Origin: an uncultured Pelagibacteraceae bacterium
GTDB taxonomy: Bacteria > Pseudomonadota > Alphaproteobacteria > Pelagibacterales > Pelagibacteraceae
Direction: 5' to 3'
Length of the DNA stretch: 64,000 nt
Assembly (NCBI GenBank): GCA_902566755.1
Contig: CACFJR010000002.1
Location: forward strand, 17,038 to 81,037
In this document: positions 27,164 through 35,854 of the stretch, one piece after another
Numbering within the stretch: position 1 is the stretch's first letter
Layout of the letters: each line of letters opens with the position of its first letter
Made by a program: the position numbers and the translations under genes
The notes under the pieces: generated by a model
The model's database searches: none
The model's input: the letters and a program-made list of their open reading frames with translations, nothing else
Told to the model about the DNA's origin: nothing

Positions 27164-27898
27164 ATGGCAGCAAATCCAATGTACCAATTTAACGTTTATA
27201 GAATTGGTCCAGAAATTAAAATAGGGGAAATAGATTTATCCTTTACTAATGCAAGTTTATTCATGGTCATAAGCTCATTAGCAATATTAATAATTTTTAA
27301 TTTAGGTGCACAAAAAAGAAATATAATTCCTGATAAAATACAATTGCTCTCAGAACTTAGTTATACATTTGTGTCTAAAATGATAAGTGATACGGCTGGT
27401 TCGAAAGCTAAACCATATTTTTCATTTATTTTTTCACTTTTTATGTTTGTTCTTTTTTGTAACATGTTCGGTATGATCCCCTACTCATTTACAGTAACGA
27501 GCCACATAATTGTAACATTTGTTTTAGCAGCATTTATTTTCATTGGAGTGACAATTATTGGATTTATTAAACATGGATTTGGCTATTTAAAACTTTTTGT
27601 ACCAAGCGGAGTGCCGGCTGTCTTGTTACCACTAATTGTAGTTATAGAAATTATTTCTTATTTAAGCAGACCCATCAGTTTATCTGTAAGATTGTTTGCA
27701 AATATGATGGCGGGACATACAATGATGAAAGTATTCGGAGGCTTTGTAGTAAGTCTTGGAATTGTCGGTGGATGGCTTCCACTGAGTTTTTCAGTTGCAT
27801 TAACAGGTTTGGAGATATTAGTTGCTTTTCTTCAAGCTTATGTTTTTGCAATTTTAACATGCATTTATTTAAATGATGCATTAAATTTACACCATTAA
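27164..27898 (+). CDS. atpB: ATP synthase F0 subunit a
   Basis: Membrane stator subunit that forms the proton half-channels against the c-ring. The 244 residues have the essential arginine in the helix SLSVRLFANMMAGH (about residue 176), the FSLFMFVLFCNMFGMIPYSF helix end and a C-terminal helix LVAFLQAYVFAILTCIYLNDA. Length and hydropathy are typical. As in other alphaproteobacteria, the F0 genes form their own cluster and the F1 genes are not next to them. Confidence 0.97.
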   Translation: MAANPMYQFNVYRIGPEIKIGEIDLSFTNASLFMVISSLAILIIFNLGAQKRNIIPDKIQLLSELSYTFVSKMISDTAGSKAKPYFSFIFSLFMFVLFCNMFGMIPYSFTVTSHIIVTFVLAAFIFIGVTIIGFIKHGFGYLKLFVPSGVPAVLLPLIVVIEIISYLSRPISLSVRLFANMMAGHTMMKVFGGFVVSLGIVGGWLPLSFSVALTGLEILVAFLQAYVFAILTCIYLNDALNLHH

Positions 27899-27902
27899 TC
27901 AT

Positions 27903-27909
27903 AAGGAGG
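27903..27909 (+). promoter_or_regulatory. Strong Shine-Dalgarno of atpE
   Basis: AAGGAGG, 5 bases before the atpE ATG. It is one of only three textbook Shine-Dalgarno sequences I noticed in the window (the others precede groES and groEL). It fits the need for many c subunits per ATP synthase. Confidence 0.85.
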
Positions 27910-27914
27910 ATAAT

Positions 27915-28142
27915 ATGGAGTTAGAAGCAGCAAAAATGATTGGAGCGGGATTAGCGGCAATTGCTCTAGCAGGAGCAGGAGTAGGAATAGGTATTATTTT
28001 TGGTAACTATCTATCTGGCGCTATGAGAAATCCATCTGCAGCTCAAAAACAATTTCCAAATTTACTTTTAGGTTTCGCATTAGCTGAGGCCACTGGGTTG
28101 TTTGGACTTGTTGTAGCTTTGATAATTTTATTTGCTTTTTAA
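27915..28142 (+). CDS. atpE: ATP synthase F0 subunit c
   Basis: Proton-carrying rotor subunit, present as a ring in the membrane. The 75-residue hairpin has helix 1 with a glycine-rich AGAGVGIGIIFG motif, the polar loop with RNPSAAQKQ, and helix 2 with the proton-binding carboxylate E58 (FALAEATGLFG). No obvious sodium-type ligand set is seen in helix 1. Preceded by a strong ribosome binding site. Between atpB and the b' gene. Confidence 0.97.
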   Translation: MELEAAKMIGAGLAAIALAGAGVGIGIIFGNYLSGAMRNPSAAQKQFPNLLLGFALAEATGLFGLVVALIILFAF

Positions 28143-28148
28143 GTAATT

Positions 28149-28736
28149 GTGAAAAAAATTATTTTACTTAATATTTTTTATTTCTCGTTCTGCACTGTAG
28201 CAGTGAAAAGTGCAGAAAAAGGAGGAATGCCTCAATTGGATCCTGAATTTTGGGTATCGCAAATTTTTTGGTTAACCATAACTTTCGGTACCCTTTTTTT
28301 AGTCCTTTCTAAATTTATCTTGCCTAGAATAAGTAAAAACCTAGAACAGAGAAGATTGCAAATTTTAGAAAATATTGAGACAGCTGAAAAGCAAAGAGAA
28401 CAAAGTGAAAAAAATCTCAAAGAATTTGATGAGATAATTTTGAAAAGTAAAAACAAAGCTAAAGAAGTAATGTTAGCCGCAAGAGAGAAGGTTGTCTCTG
28501 AAATAACCAAAAAAAAAATGAAACTTGATGAAGACTTAAATTCAGAAATTCAAAATGTTGAAAAAGAAATAATCGAGTTAAAATTATCTTCACCAAAAAA
28601 AATAAATTCAATAGCTTCTAATATAACCAACGAAGTCATAAAAAGATTAATTGGAACTGATGTAAATGATAGCAGTGTTTCTGCTTTAGTTGAAGAAGAA
28701 CTTAAAAAATTGAGCAGGAGCACAAATGGAATTTGA
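28149..28736 (+). CDS. atpG: ATP synthase F0 subunit b'
   Basis: One of two peripheral-stalk b-type subunits; alphaproteobacteria and phototrophs have b and b' as a heterodimer. The 195 residues start with a hydrophobic segment (about 4-20), then GGMPQLDPEFW, the membrane anchor IFWLTITFGTLFLVLSKFI, and a long coiled coil (LEQRRLQILENIETAEKQ). The start is GTG. An ATG at M27 would remove the N-terminal segment, but its AGGAGG lies only one base away, too close to be a ribosome site. The first hydrophobic stretch may be a cleaved signal peptide. It overlaps atpF by 11 bases. Confidence 0.9.
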   Translation: MKKIILLNIFYFSFCTVAVKSAEKGGMPQLDPEFWVSQIFWLTITFGTLFLVLSKFILPRISKNLEQRRLQILENIETAEKQREQSEKNLKEFDEIILKSKNKAKEVMLAAREKVVSEITKKKMKLDEDLNSEIQNVEKEIIELKLSSPKKINSIASNITNEVIKRLIGTDVNDSSVSALVEEELKKLSRSTNGI

Positions 28737-29226
28737 TTCAACTTTTTGGGTAGCTATATCTTTTGTTATTTTTTTTGGAGTTCTAATTTATTTCAAGATC
28801 CCTCGAAAAATAAATGAGGCTTTAGACACAAAAATCTCTGAGATAAAAAATGAATTAGATGAAAGCGAAAAGTTAAGAATAGAAACAAAAAAATTATTAG
28901 AAGATTCTCAATCAAAATTAAGCTCAGCCGTGAAGGAAAGTAAAAAAATTATAGAACAAGCAAAAAATGACTCTGAAAAAATGGTGAGTGAATTAGAGCT
29001 TAAGTTTGAGAACTCGGCTAAAATTAAAAAAGAACTATCTTTAAGCAAAATTAAACAAATGAAGGATGAAGCTGTTAGAGAAATTAAAAATACTTCAGTA
29101 GATGTTGCATTCTCTGCTTCAGAAAATTTAATTAAAAATTCAATTGAAAAATCAAAGCTCGACAATTTATTTCAAAAAAATTTAAAAGATGCTAAAGATG
29201 CTTTGAAAAAAGCTGGCTCAAATTAA
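28726..29226 (+). CDS. atpF: ATP synthase F0 subunit b
   Basis: Second peripheral-stalk subunit, linking subunit a to F1. The 166 residues have a short N-terminal membrane anchor (WVAISFVIFFGVLIYFKI, about 7-24) followed by a long charged coiled coil rich in K and E. It starts inside the end of the b' gene and is the last F0 gene. Only 43 bases separate it from crtI, with no terminator hairpin visible, so readthrough into the retinal genes is possible. Confidence 0.94.
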   Translation: MEFDSTFWVAISFVIFFGVLIYFKIPRKINEALDTKISEIKNELDESEKLRIETKKLLEDSQSKLSSAVKESKKIIEQAKNDSEKMVSELELKFENSAKIKKELSLSKIKQMKDEAVREIKNTSVDVAFSASENLIKNSIEKSKLDNLFQKNLKDAKDALKKAGSN

Positions 29227-29269
29227 AATAAATTCTTACATTTTTAGAAAAAAAATATAAATTATTGTT

Positions 29270-30727
29270 ATGAAATCCATAGTCATAGGTTCAGGTTTTG
29301 GTGGTATATCTGCAGCTCTTAGGCTGAGAGCAAAAGGCCACGAGGTGACCTTAATTGAAAAACAAAATGATTTAGGTGGTAGAGCAAGAATTTTTAGAAA
29401 AAATGGGTTTTCATTTGATGCTGGACCGACAGTAATTACCGCACCTTATTTGATATATGAGTTGTTCGAATTATTTGGAAAAGATCCAAAAGACTATTTA
29501 AACATAAAACCTTTAGATATTTGGTATCAATTCGTTTTTGAAGATGGCACAAAATTCAATTACTCAGGAAATGAAGAAGAAATGGAAAAGCAAATATCTG
29601 CAATTTCTCCAGATGATGTGAAAGGTTATATCAAATTAGTAAATTTCACAAAAAAAATTTTTGAAAAGGGGTATTTAGAACTTTCAGATGTTCCCTTTAC
29701 GAAACCTTTTTTTATGATGAAACAAATTCCATCTTTATTAAAATTAAAAAGTTATAAATCTGTTTATTCTCTTGTGTCCTCATATGTTAAACACGAAAAA
29801 CTAAGAAGAATTCTTAGCATGCATCCTCTACTTGTGGGTGGTAATCCTTTCACAACAACTTCGATTTATGGCTTAATACTATATCTAGAAAAGAAATGGG
29901 GAATTCATTACTCGATGGGGGGGACCGGAAATATAATTAAGGGTCTTGAAACATTAATGAATGAGGAAAATATAAAAATAAAAAAAGGCTTTGAGGTAAA
30001 CAAAATTATTTCAAATGGAAAAACAATTAAAGGTATTCGACTAGAAAACGGTGATGAAATTTCTGCAAATAATGTGGTTTGTAATGCTGATCCACCCGAT
30101 GTCTATGAGAGATTATTAAATAAAAAAGACCTGAATTTTTTTTTCAACTTTAAGAGAAAAAGAATGGATTATTCAATGGGTTTATTTGTTTATTATTTTG
30201 GAACTAAAAAAGTTTACAAGGATGTCGCTCACCACACGATTAAATTTGGTAACAAATATAAAGAAAATTTGGATGATATTTTTGATAAAAAGAAACTTAA
30301 CGATGATATAAGCTATTATCTGCATCGACCTACAGCAACAGATAATTCGATGGCACCCGATGGATGTGATTGTTTTTATGTTCTAGTCCCAGTTCCTAAT
30401 AATCAATCAAATATAAATTGGTCGGAGAGCGGTGAAAAAATTAAAAATTTAGTAATTGATAAAATGGAAAAGGATTTGCTTCCAAATTTAAGAGAAAACA
30501 TAGTAGAGGATTTCTACTTAACGCCCGACTACTTTGAAAAAGATCTTAACACAAAATTTGGATCAGGCTTTTCAATTCAACCAAAATTTACGCAATCTGC
30601 TTATTTTAGATTTCACAATAAGTCTGAAATTTATGATGGATTATATTTTGTTGGTGCTGGAACACATCCTGGTGCTGGTGTGCCTGGAGTTTTATCATCG
30701 GCAAAAGTTTTAGATAAAATTCTTTAA
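29270..30727 (+). CDS. crtI: Phytoene desaturase (CrtI type)
   Basis: FAD enzyme that converts phytoene to lycopene. The 485 residues have the N-terminal FAD motif VIGSGFGGISAALRLRAKG and LIEKQNDLGGRARIF, FDAGPTVITAP, and the C-terminal carotenoid-desaturase signature with YFVGAGTHPGAGVPGVLSSA. Length is standard. It heads a four-gene run crtI-crtB-crtY-blh that makes retinal from geranylgeranyl diphosphate. An AT-rich region upstream (TTCTTA, 17 bases, TATAAA) could be a promoter, but the -35 is poor. Confidence 0.96.
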   Translation: MKSIVIGSGFGGISAALRLRAKGHEVTLIEKQNDLGGRARIFRKNGFSFDAGPTVITAPYLIYELFELFGKDPKDYLNIKPLDIWYQFVFEDGTKFNYSGNEEEMEKQISAISPDDVKGYIKLVNFTKKIFEKGYLELSDVPFTKPFFMMKQIPSLLKLKSYKSVYSLVSSYVKHEKLRRILSMHPLLVGGNPFTTTSIYGLILYLEKKWGIHYSMGGTGNIIKGLETLMNEENIKIKKGFEVNKIISNGKTIKGIRLENGDEISANNVVCNADPPDVYERLLNKKDLNFFFNFKRKRMDYSMGLFVYYFGTKKVYKDVAHHTIKFGNKYKENLDDIFDKKKLNDDISYYLHRPTATDNSMAPDGCDCFYVLVPVPNNQSNINWSESGEKIKNLVIDKMEKDLLPNLRENIVEDFYLTPDYFEKDLNTKFGSGFSIQPKFTQSAYFRFHNKSEIYDGLYFVGAGTHPGAGVPGVLSSAKVLDKIL

Positions 30728-31575
30728 TGGTGAATAATCTTTTATCAATTCATGCAAAGTCTTTTAGTTGGGCTGGATTTTTCTTGCCTAGCGATGTTTA
30801 TAAAAATGGATCTGACCTGTATGATTTTTGTAGAATATTAGACGATATTGCTGATGAAGAAATATCTTTAGAGATTAAAAAGAAGAAATTTCTTAACTAT
30901 AAAAATGACTTTATTAACCACAACTTCGAAAACGATAGTATCAAAAAGATACATAGCATTATTAAAAACTTCGATGTATCAGAAAAAATTGTTCTCGATC
31001 TTTTTGATGGCATTGAGTCAGATTTAAAAGAAAAAATAGAATTTAAATCTAAAAGAGAGCTGCTAGTATATTCTTATAGAGTGGCTGGAACGGTAGGTTT
31101 GATGATGGCGAAAATTCTTAGAGTAAAATCTAAAACAGCTCTGAAATCTGCAATTGATTTAGGGATAGCGATGCAGCTTACAAATATCTCTAGAGATGTA
31201 ATAGAAGATAGAGAGAAAAATAGAGAATATATTAAGCATGATATTTCAAATATAAAAAATACAATTACTACTGCAGATTTGTTTTATAATAGTTGTTTTA
31301 ATTCAATCAGAGAAATTCCAATTAGGTGCCGTTTCGCTATATTAGTCGCTCGCAGAGTTTATAGAGAGATTGGTTATAAAATCATTAAAAAAAGAGACAT
31401 TGAGGAATATAATCAATCTGGAAAAATTTATGTTACTAAATCTGGCAAAATCGTTCAAACTATTTTAAGTATTTTTGATTTTTTTAGATTATTATTTATT
31501 CAATCAGATAATTATTACAGAAATGAAGAGCATAATGAGATTGGTTTAGAAATTAATATAGATGAAAGAATTTGA
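30727..31575 (+). CDS. crtB: Phytoene synthase
   Basis: Head-to-head condensation of two geranylgeranyl diphosphates to phytoene. The 282-residue protein carries the first aspartate-rich motif in DFCRILDDIADE (about residues 34-45) and the second in LTNISRDVIEDREKNREYI (about 154-172), with YSYRVAGTVGLMMAKIL between them. The start overlaps the crtI stop as TAATG and the end overlaps crtY by 14 bases. The GGPP synthase gene crtE is not in this window. Confidence 0.96.
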   Translation: MVNNLLSIHAKSFSWAGFFLPSDVYKNGSDLYDFCRILDDIADEEISLEIKKKKFLNYKNDFINHNFENDSIKKIHSIIKNFDVSEKIVLDLFDGIESDLKEKIEFKSKRELLVYSYRVAGTVGLMMAKILRVKSKTALKSAIDLGIAMQLTNISRDVIEDREKNREYIKHDISNIKNTITTADLFYNSCFNSIREIPIRCRFAILVARRVYREIGYKIIKKRDIEEYNQSGKIYVTKSGKIVQTILSIFDFFRLLFIQSDNYYRNEEHNEIGLEINIDERI

Positions 31576-32620
31576 TTATACAATAATTGGCGGCGGTTGC
31601 GCTGGCCTCTCCTTAGCTTACGAGCTTGAAATCAATAACAAGTTAAGTAATAAAACCTTAGCTATTATTGAGCCTAGGACTGAATACCAACGAGATAAAA
31701 CATGGTCTTTTTGGAAAACATTTCCACATAATTTTGAAGATTGTGTGATTAAAAGTTGGGATTCTTTTTCAATTAATATTCCCAATAAATCAAAGCAGGT
31801 TGAGTGTGAAAGTCTACCGTATCAATCTGTTGACAGTGGTCTATTTTACAAAAAAACTTTAAACAGACTTAAAGCAAATAAAAATATTCATTTCTTCAGA
31901 AATAAGGAGGATGTGAATACAGAAAATTCGTACGTATTTAATAGTGTTCCTAAAATAAATTCAAATGAAAATGATCTTTGGCAACATTTTGGAGGTTATG
32001 AAATTGAAACGGATAAGAATATATTTGATGATTCTATAATTAATTTAATGGATTTTGATTGTGACCAAAAAAATAGCGTTCATTTTTTTTACACTCTTCC
32101 GTTTTCAAAAAATAAAGCTTTAATTGAAACAACTTGGTTATCAAATATGAAAGATCCTTCGGAAAAAGACTATGATTTTCAGATTAAGGAATATATTGAA
32201 AAAATTCTTAAGATTAAAAATTACAAAATAATTTATAAAGAAAAAGGACAAATTCCATTATTTTATCCTACAAATTTAAACGGTAAAAAAAAAATTAATA
32301 TCGGAACAGCAGGTAAAATGACGAGATTAAGCACTGGATACACTTTTTTAAATATTCAAGAACATTGTAAATATATTGTTAAAAACTTAGATAATTTAAA
32401 AACTTACAATATCGGAAAAAAATATGAAATTCTTGATAAAATATTTTTAAAAGTGTTGAAAAGGAATGCTAAAAGAATGCCAAATATTTTTTTTGAAATC
32501 TTTAATTCTAGCGCAGAAACAAGTGTAAAATTTCTCTCAAATAAAAGTAATATTTTTCAAGACTTATCAATAATATCAAAAATGCCAAAGTGGCCTTTTA
32601 TAAAGGCTTTATTCAATTAA
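31562..32620 (+). CDS. crtY: Lycopene beta-cyclase (CrtY type)
   Basis: Forms the two beta-ionone rings of beta-carotene. The 352 residues have the N-terminal FAD motif YTIIGGGCAGLSLAYEL, RTEYQRDKTWSFW (the DxTWCFW-like motif of CrtY), FFYTLPFSKNKALIETTW and a C-terminal IGTAGKMTRLSTGYTF, which matches the GxxGG/TGY region of the family. Overlaps crtB by 14 bases and blh by one base (TAATG). Confidence 0.95.
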   Translation: MKEFDYTIIGGGCAGLSLAYELEINNKLSNKTLAIIEPRTEYQRDKTWSFWKTFPHNFEDCVIKSWDSFSINIPNKSKQVECESLPYQSVDSGLFYKKTLNRLKANKNIHFFRNKEDVNTENSYVFNSVPKINSNENDLWQHFGGYEIETDKNIFDDSIINLMDFDCDQKNSVHFFYTLPFSKNKALIETTWLSNMKDPSEKDYDFQIKEYIEKILKIKNYKIIYKEKGQIPLFYPTNLNGKKKINIGTAGKMTRLSTGYTFLNIQEHCKYIVKNLDNLKTYNIGKKYEILDKIFLKVLKRNAKRMPNIFFEIFNSSAETSVKFLSNKSNIFQDLSIISKMPKWPFIKALFN

Positions 32621-33534
32621 TGGATTTATATAAAATAAATAAAAAATATTCGTTTTTTTTACTTCTATTCAATATTATTTTTTTAATTTTAATTTCAAAA
32701 TATTTTGAAAATAAGCAAATAGAATTTCAATATCAAACTATCATCTGTTTCTTTTTAATATCTATCATAGGTGTTTCTCATGGAGCTCTTGATCACCTAA
32801 AAGGTTATAAATTAATGAAAATCTATAAAATAAAAAATAAGTCATACTTTTACTTAGCTTATATAGCTGTCTCGTTGATAGTAATTTTTACTTGGATGAT
32901 AGTTCCAGAAATTGTTTTAATAATTTTTTTAATGGTTGCTTCATATCATTTTGGTAAAGAGGATAGTTGCGTAGAACAAAACATAAAAAATTTAGTTTAC
33001 GATTTTCTATATTTGTTTAAAGGAAGTGTAATCATTATTGCACCCCTTCTATTTCATAATAAAAAGACCAATGAAATTTTTCAAATCTTAAACTTAGACT
33101 TAGGTTTTTTAAGCAGTAAATTTTTAATACTTATGATATTTCTAAGTTTTATTGCTAACATTATTATAACAGTTCAATCAAACAATGGTGGATTCTTAAT
33201 TGCAGATTGGACAAATATTATATTGCTTAATGTTTTTCTCCCTCCATTAATTGCTTTCACAATTTATTTTTGTTTTTTACACTCTGTAAGACATTCTCTT
33301 TCTCTAATATATGAAATTGATAGTAATGATTTTAAAGTTGGTTTTTATAAGTTTATAAGAAAAGCATTACCGCTTACATTAATGACTTTATTACTATTTA
33401 TAATAAGTCTTTATTTTTTAGCTAAATATTATGTTTTTGACGATGCAATGTTAAAAGTAATATTTATAGGTTTGGCGTCTTTGACCTTTCCGCATATATT
33501 ATTGGAGTATCTTATTGAAAAAAATGAAAAATAA
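32620..33534 (+). CDS. blh: Beta-carotene 15,15'-dioxygenase, Blh type
   Basis: Iron-dependent membrane enzyme that cleaves beta-carotene into two retinals. The 304-residue protein has eight or so hydrophobic helices and the Blh histidines in GVSHGALDHLKG, SYHFGKED and FLHSVRHSL. The ATG overlapping the crtY stop (TAATG) was chosen over a GTG 30 bases upstream, whose extra residues are read inside crtY. Retinal made here implies a rhodopsin elsewhere in the genome; no opsin gene lies in this window. Confidence 0.94.
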   Translation: MDLYKINKKYSFFLLLFNIIFLILISKYFENKQIEFQYQTIICFFLISIIGVSHGALDHLKGYKLMKIYKIKNKSYFYLAYIAVSLIVIFTWMIVPEIVLIIFLMVASYHFGKEDSCVEQNIKNLVYDFLYLFKGSVIIIAPLLFHNKKTNEIFQILNLDLGFLSSKFLILMIFLSFIANIIITVQSNNGGFLIADWTNIILLNVFLPPLIAFTIYFCFLHSVRHSLSLIYEIDSNDFKVGFYKFIRKALPLTLMTLLLFIISLYFLAKYYVFDDAMLKVIFIGLASLTFPHILLEYLIEKNEK

Positions 33535-34468
33535 AGATTTAAAAATATATTTAGCTGCTCCAAGAGGGTTTTGTGCTGGAGTTGATCGAGCAATAGAAAT
33601 TGTAAAAAAAAGCATAAATAAATTTGGGTCACCAGTTTATGTGCGACATGAGATAGTTCACAATAAGCATGTAGTCGAAAATTTAAAAAAGATTGGTGCA
33701 ATATTTGTAGAAGAAATTAGTGAAATTAAGGACAAAACTAGACCAGTAATTTTTTCAGCTCATGGAGTTCCAAAAAAAGTTCCAAAAGAAGCTCAAGATT
33801 TAAAAATGGAATATATAGATGCTACTTGTCCTTTGGTTTCTAAAGTGCATAGAGAAGCTGAAAATTTAAATAAAGCTGGTTTCCATATCTTTTTAATTGG
33901 TCACAAAAATCATCCTGAAGTAATTGGCACTATGGGTCAAATTCCAGAGGGATCAATAGAATTAGTTGAAACGATTGATGATGTTAAGGATATTGATATT
34001 CCATCAAATAAAAAATTAGCTTTTGTAACTCAAACAACTCTTTCTGTTGATGATACAAAAGATATTATTGATGCTTTAAAAAAAAAATTTCCACAAATTA
34101 AAGAGCCAAATAAAGAGGACATCTGTTATGCCACGACTAATAGACAAGCAGCCGTTAAACATATTGCATCAAAGTGTGACATGTTCTTTGTAATTGGGAG
34201 TAGGAATTCATCTAATTCAAAAAGACTCGTGGAGGTAGCCAATAAAGCAGGATGTAATTATTCAGAGTTAATACATTCTGAAAGTTCAGTTCCATTAGAA
34301 AAAATTTCTCAATGTGATACTATAGGTATTTCATCAGGTGCATCAGCACCTGAAGTTTTAGTTCAGGATTTTATAGAAAAAATTAAAGAAAAATTTAATG
34401 TCAAAATTCAAGAAGTCGAAATAGTAAAAGAAAACGTAACTTTTAAAGTTCCAGGAAAACTCAATTAA
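33524..34468 (+). CDS. ispH: 4-hydroxy-3-methylbut-2-enyl diphosphate reductase
   Basis: Last step of the MEP pathway, giving IPP and DMAPP. It is a [4Fe-4S] enzyme with three conserved cysteines, seen here in APRGFCAGVDRAI, DATCPLVSKVHRE and the later CYATTNRQAAVK. Key residues EIVHN and HKNHPEVIGT are present. The protein has 314 residues from the ATG inside the blh end; a TTG 9 bases upstream is less likely. The ispH-thrB-rnhA order is a common alphaproteobacterial block, so the retinal genes look joined onto its front. Its product feeds the carotenoid genes directly upstream. Confidence 0.97.
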   Translation: MKNKDLKIYLAAPRGFCAGVDRAIEIVKKSINKFGSPVYVRHEIVHNKHVVENLKKIGAIFVEEISEIKDKTRPVIFSAHGVPKKVPKEAQDLKMEYIDATCPLVSKVHREAENLNKAGFHIFLIGHKNHPEVIGTMGQIPEGSIELVETIDDVKDIDIPSNKKLAFVTQTTLSVDDTKDIIDALKKKFPQIKEPNKEDICYATTNRQAAVKHIASKCDMFFVIGSRNSSNSKRLVEVANKAGCNYSELIHSESSVPLEKISQCDTIGISSGASAPEVLVQDFIEKIKEKFNVKIQEVEIVKENVTFKVPGKLN

Positions 34469-35439
34469 TGGCTGTATTTACAAAGTTAAATCAAGCTGAC
34501 ATTTATAATGTCCAAAATATTTTTGGATTTAAAAAAATCACAAGCTTTAAGGGTATTAAAAAAGGAATAGAGAATACAAATTATACTGTTGCCACAAAAA
34601 ATAAAAAATACGTCTTAACGATTTTTGAAAGTAGAGTTAATAATAAGGATTTGCCCTACTTTATGAAGTTGATGGATGCACTGTCAAAAAGAGGTATTAA
34701 ATGCCCATCTCCAATCAAAAATAAATTTGGAAAATACATATTTAATTTAAAAAGAAAAAAAGCTTGTTTAGTTTCCTTCTTAGAGGGTAACGATAAAAAA
34801 AAGCTTTTGGAAAAAGATTTATTAGTCATTGGAAAAAAAATTGGTTTAATGCATAAAAAATTAACAAAGATAAAACTTAAAAGAAAAAATAGCTTTTCAC
34901 CCCTCAAAATAAATAGTCTTATAAATAAAATTAACTTAAAAAATTCGAATTTACCCAAGAATCTTAAAGAAGAAATGAAGGAAAGTTTTCGTGATATCAG
35001 CAAAAAATGGCCAAAAGGAATACCAAGTAGTGTAATTCATGGTGACTTATTCATTGACAATATTTTTTTTCGCAAGGGAAAATTCGGGGGGTTTATTGAT
35101 TTTTATTTTTCAGCTTATGATTTTCAAGCTTATGAACTTGCTATTTGTATAAATTCTCTTTGTTTTAATAAAACAAAAAATAAATTTAAGTTTAATAAGA
35201 AAAAAGCTTCTAGGCTTTTCAAGGGTTATGAAAGTATAAGAAAACTTAAATCAGAGGAAAAAAGGAGTATGAAAATTCTTTGTAAAGGATCTGCCTTAAG
35301 ATATCTGGCTACAAGAGCGTATGATTATGTAAATACTCCTAAAAATATTTTAATAAAAAAAAAGGATCCATCAGAATATATACAAAAACTTAGGTTTCAT
35401 GACTCTATAGAAAGATTCGAGGAATACTTAAATGATTAA
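34468..35439 (+). CDS. thrB: Homoserine kinase (ThrB, aminoglycoside-kinase fold)
   Basis: Phosphorylates homoserine for threonine synthesis. This 323-residue protein is the alphaproteobacterial ThrB with the choline/aminoglycoside kinase fold, not the GHMP type. Seen are GIENTNYTVATKNKKYVLTI, the catalytic loop VIHGDLFIDNIFF (H-x-D-x4-N), and the metal motif GFIDFYFS in place of the more common DFG-type sequence. Starts at TAATG with ispH and ends 8 bases inside rnhA. Its pathway partner, thrC, is the next gene but one, on the opposite strand. Confidence 0.93.
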   Translation: MAVFTKLNQADIYNVQNIFGFKKITSFKGIKKGIENTNYTVATKNKKYVLTIFESRVNNKDLPYFMKLMDALSKRGIKCPSPIKNKFGKYIFNLKRKKACLVSFLEGNDKKKLLEKDLLVIGKKIGLMHKKLTKIKLKRKNSFSPLKINSLINKINLKNSNLPKNLKEEMKESFRDISKKWPKGIPSSVIHGDLFIDNIFFRKGKFGGFIDFYFSAYDFQAYELAICINSLCFNKTKNKFKFNKKKASRLFKGYESIRKLKSEEKRSMKILCKGSALRYLATRAYDYVNTPKNILIKKKDPSEYIQKLRFHDSIERFEEYLND

Positions 35440-35854
35440 AATTTATACTGACGGATCCTGTTTAGAAAATCCTGGCAATGGTGGATGGGCAGCAATAATT
35501 ATAAACAATGGACAAAAAACTAATATTAAAGGAAGTAAAAAAAATACTACAAATAATCAAATGGAGTTACTCGCCCCTATTGAAGCATTAAAAAAAATTC
35601 CCAAAGGAAGTAAAGTTCAAATTTTTACAGACTCTAAGTATGTAAAGTCAGGAATTACAGAGTGGATTTATAACTGGAAAAAAAATGGATGGAAAACCGC
35701 AAATAAGCAAGAAGTTAAAAATAAAGATCTTTGGACAGAGCTAGATATTTTAGCCAATGAATTTGAAATAAGTTGGAATTGGGTAAAAGCGCACTCAACT
35801 GACAAGTTAAACAATGAAGTTGATTTAATTGCTAAAGAAGCTGCAAACTTATAA
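35432..35854 (+). CDS. rnhA: Ribonuclease HI
   Basis: Degrades RNA in RNA-DNA hybrids. The 140-residue protein has the four catalytic acidic residues in IYTDGSCLENPGNGGWA, MELLAPIEAL, FTDSKYV and NEVDLIAKEAA, plus the W-rich basic handle region (YNWKKNGWKTANKQEVKNKD). Length is typical. The start overlaps thrB by 8 bases and the end overlaps convergent thrC by 6 bases. Confidence 0.97.
   Translation: MIKIYTDGSCLENPGNGGWAAIIINNGQKTNIKGSKKNTTNNQMELLAPIEALKKIPKGSKVQIFTDSKYVKSGITEWIYNWKKNGWKTANKQEVKNKDLWTELDILANEFEISWNWVKAHSTDKLNNEVDLIAKEAANL

Noticed and set aside
28208..28229. ATG at M27 of the b' subunit preceded by AGGAGG as the true start
   Set aside because: The motif is one base from the ATG, too close for initiation, and encodes the conserved KGGM of the family; the upstream GTG fits better.
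29227..29269. Promoter for crtI (TTCTTA, 17 bases, TATAAA)
   Set aside because: The -35 box is poor and the region is almost all A/T; mentioned in the crtI entry but not listed as a feature.
32590..32619. GTG start for blh inside crtY
   Set aside because: The ATG overlapping the crtY stop (TAATG) matches the coupling style of neighbouring genes and the upstream residues do not resemble Blh.
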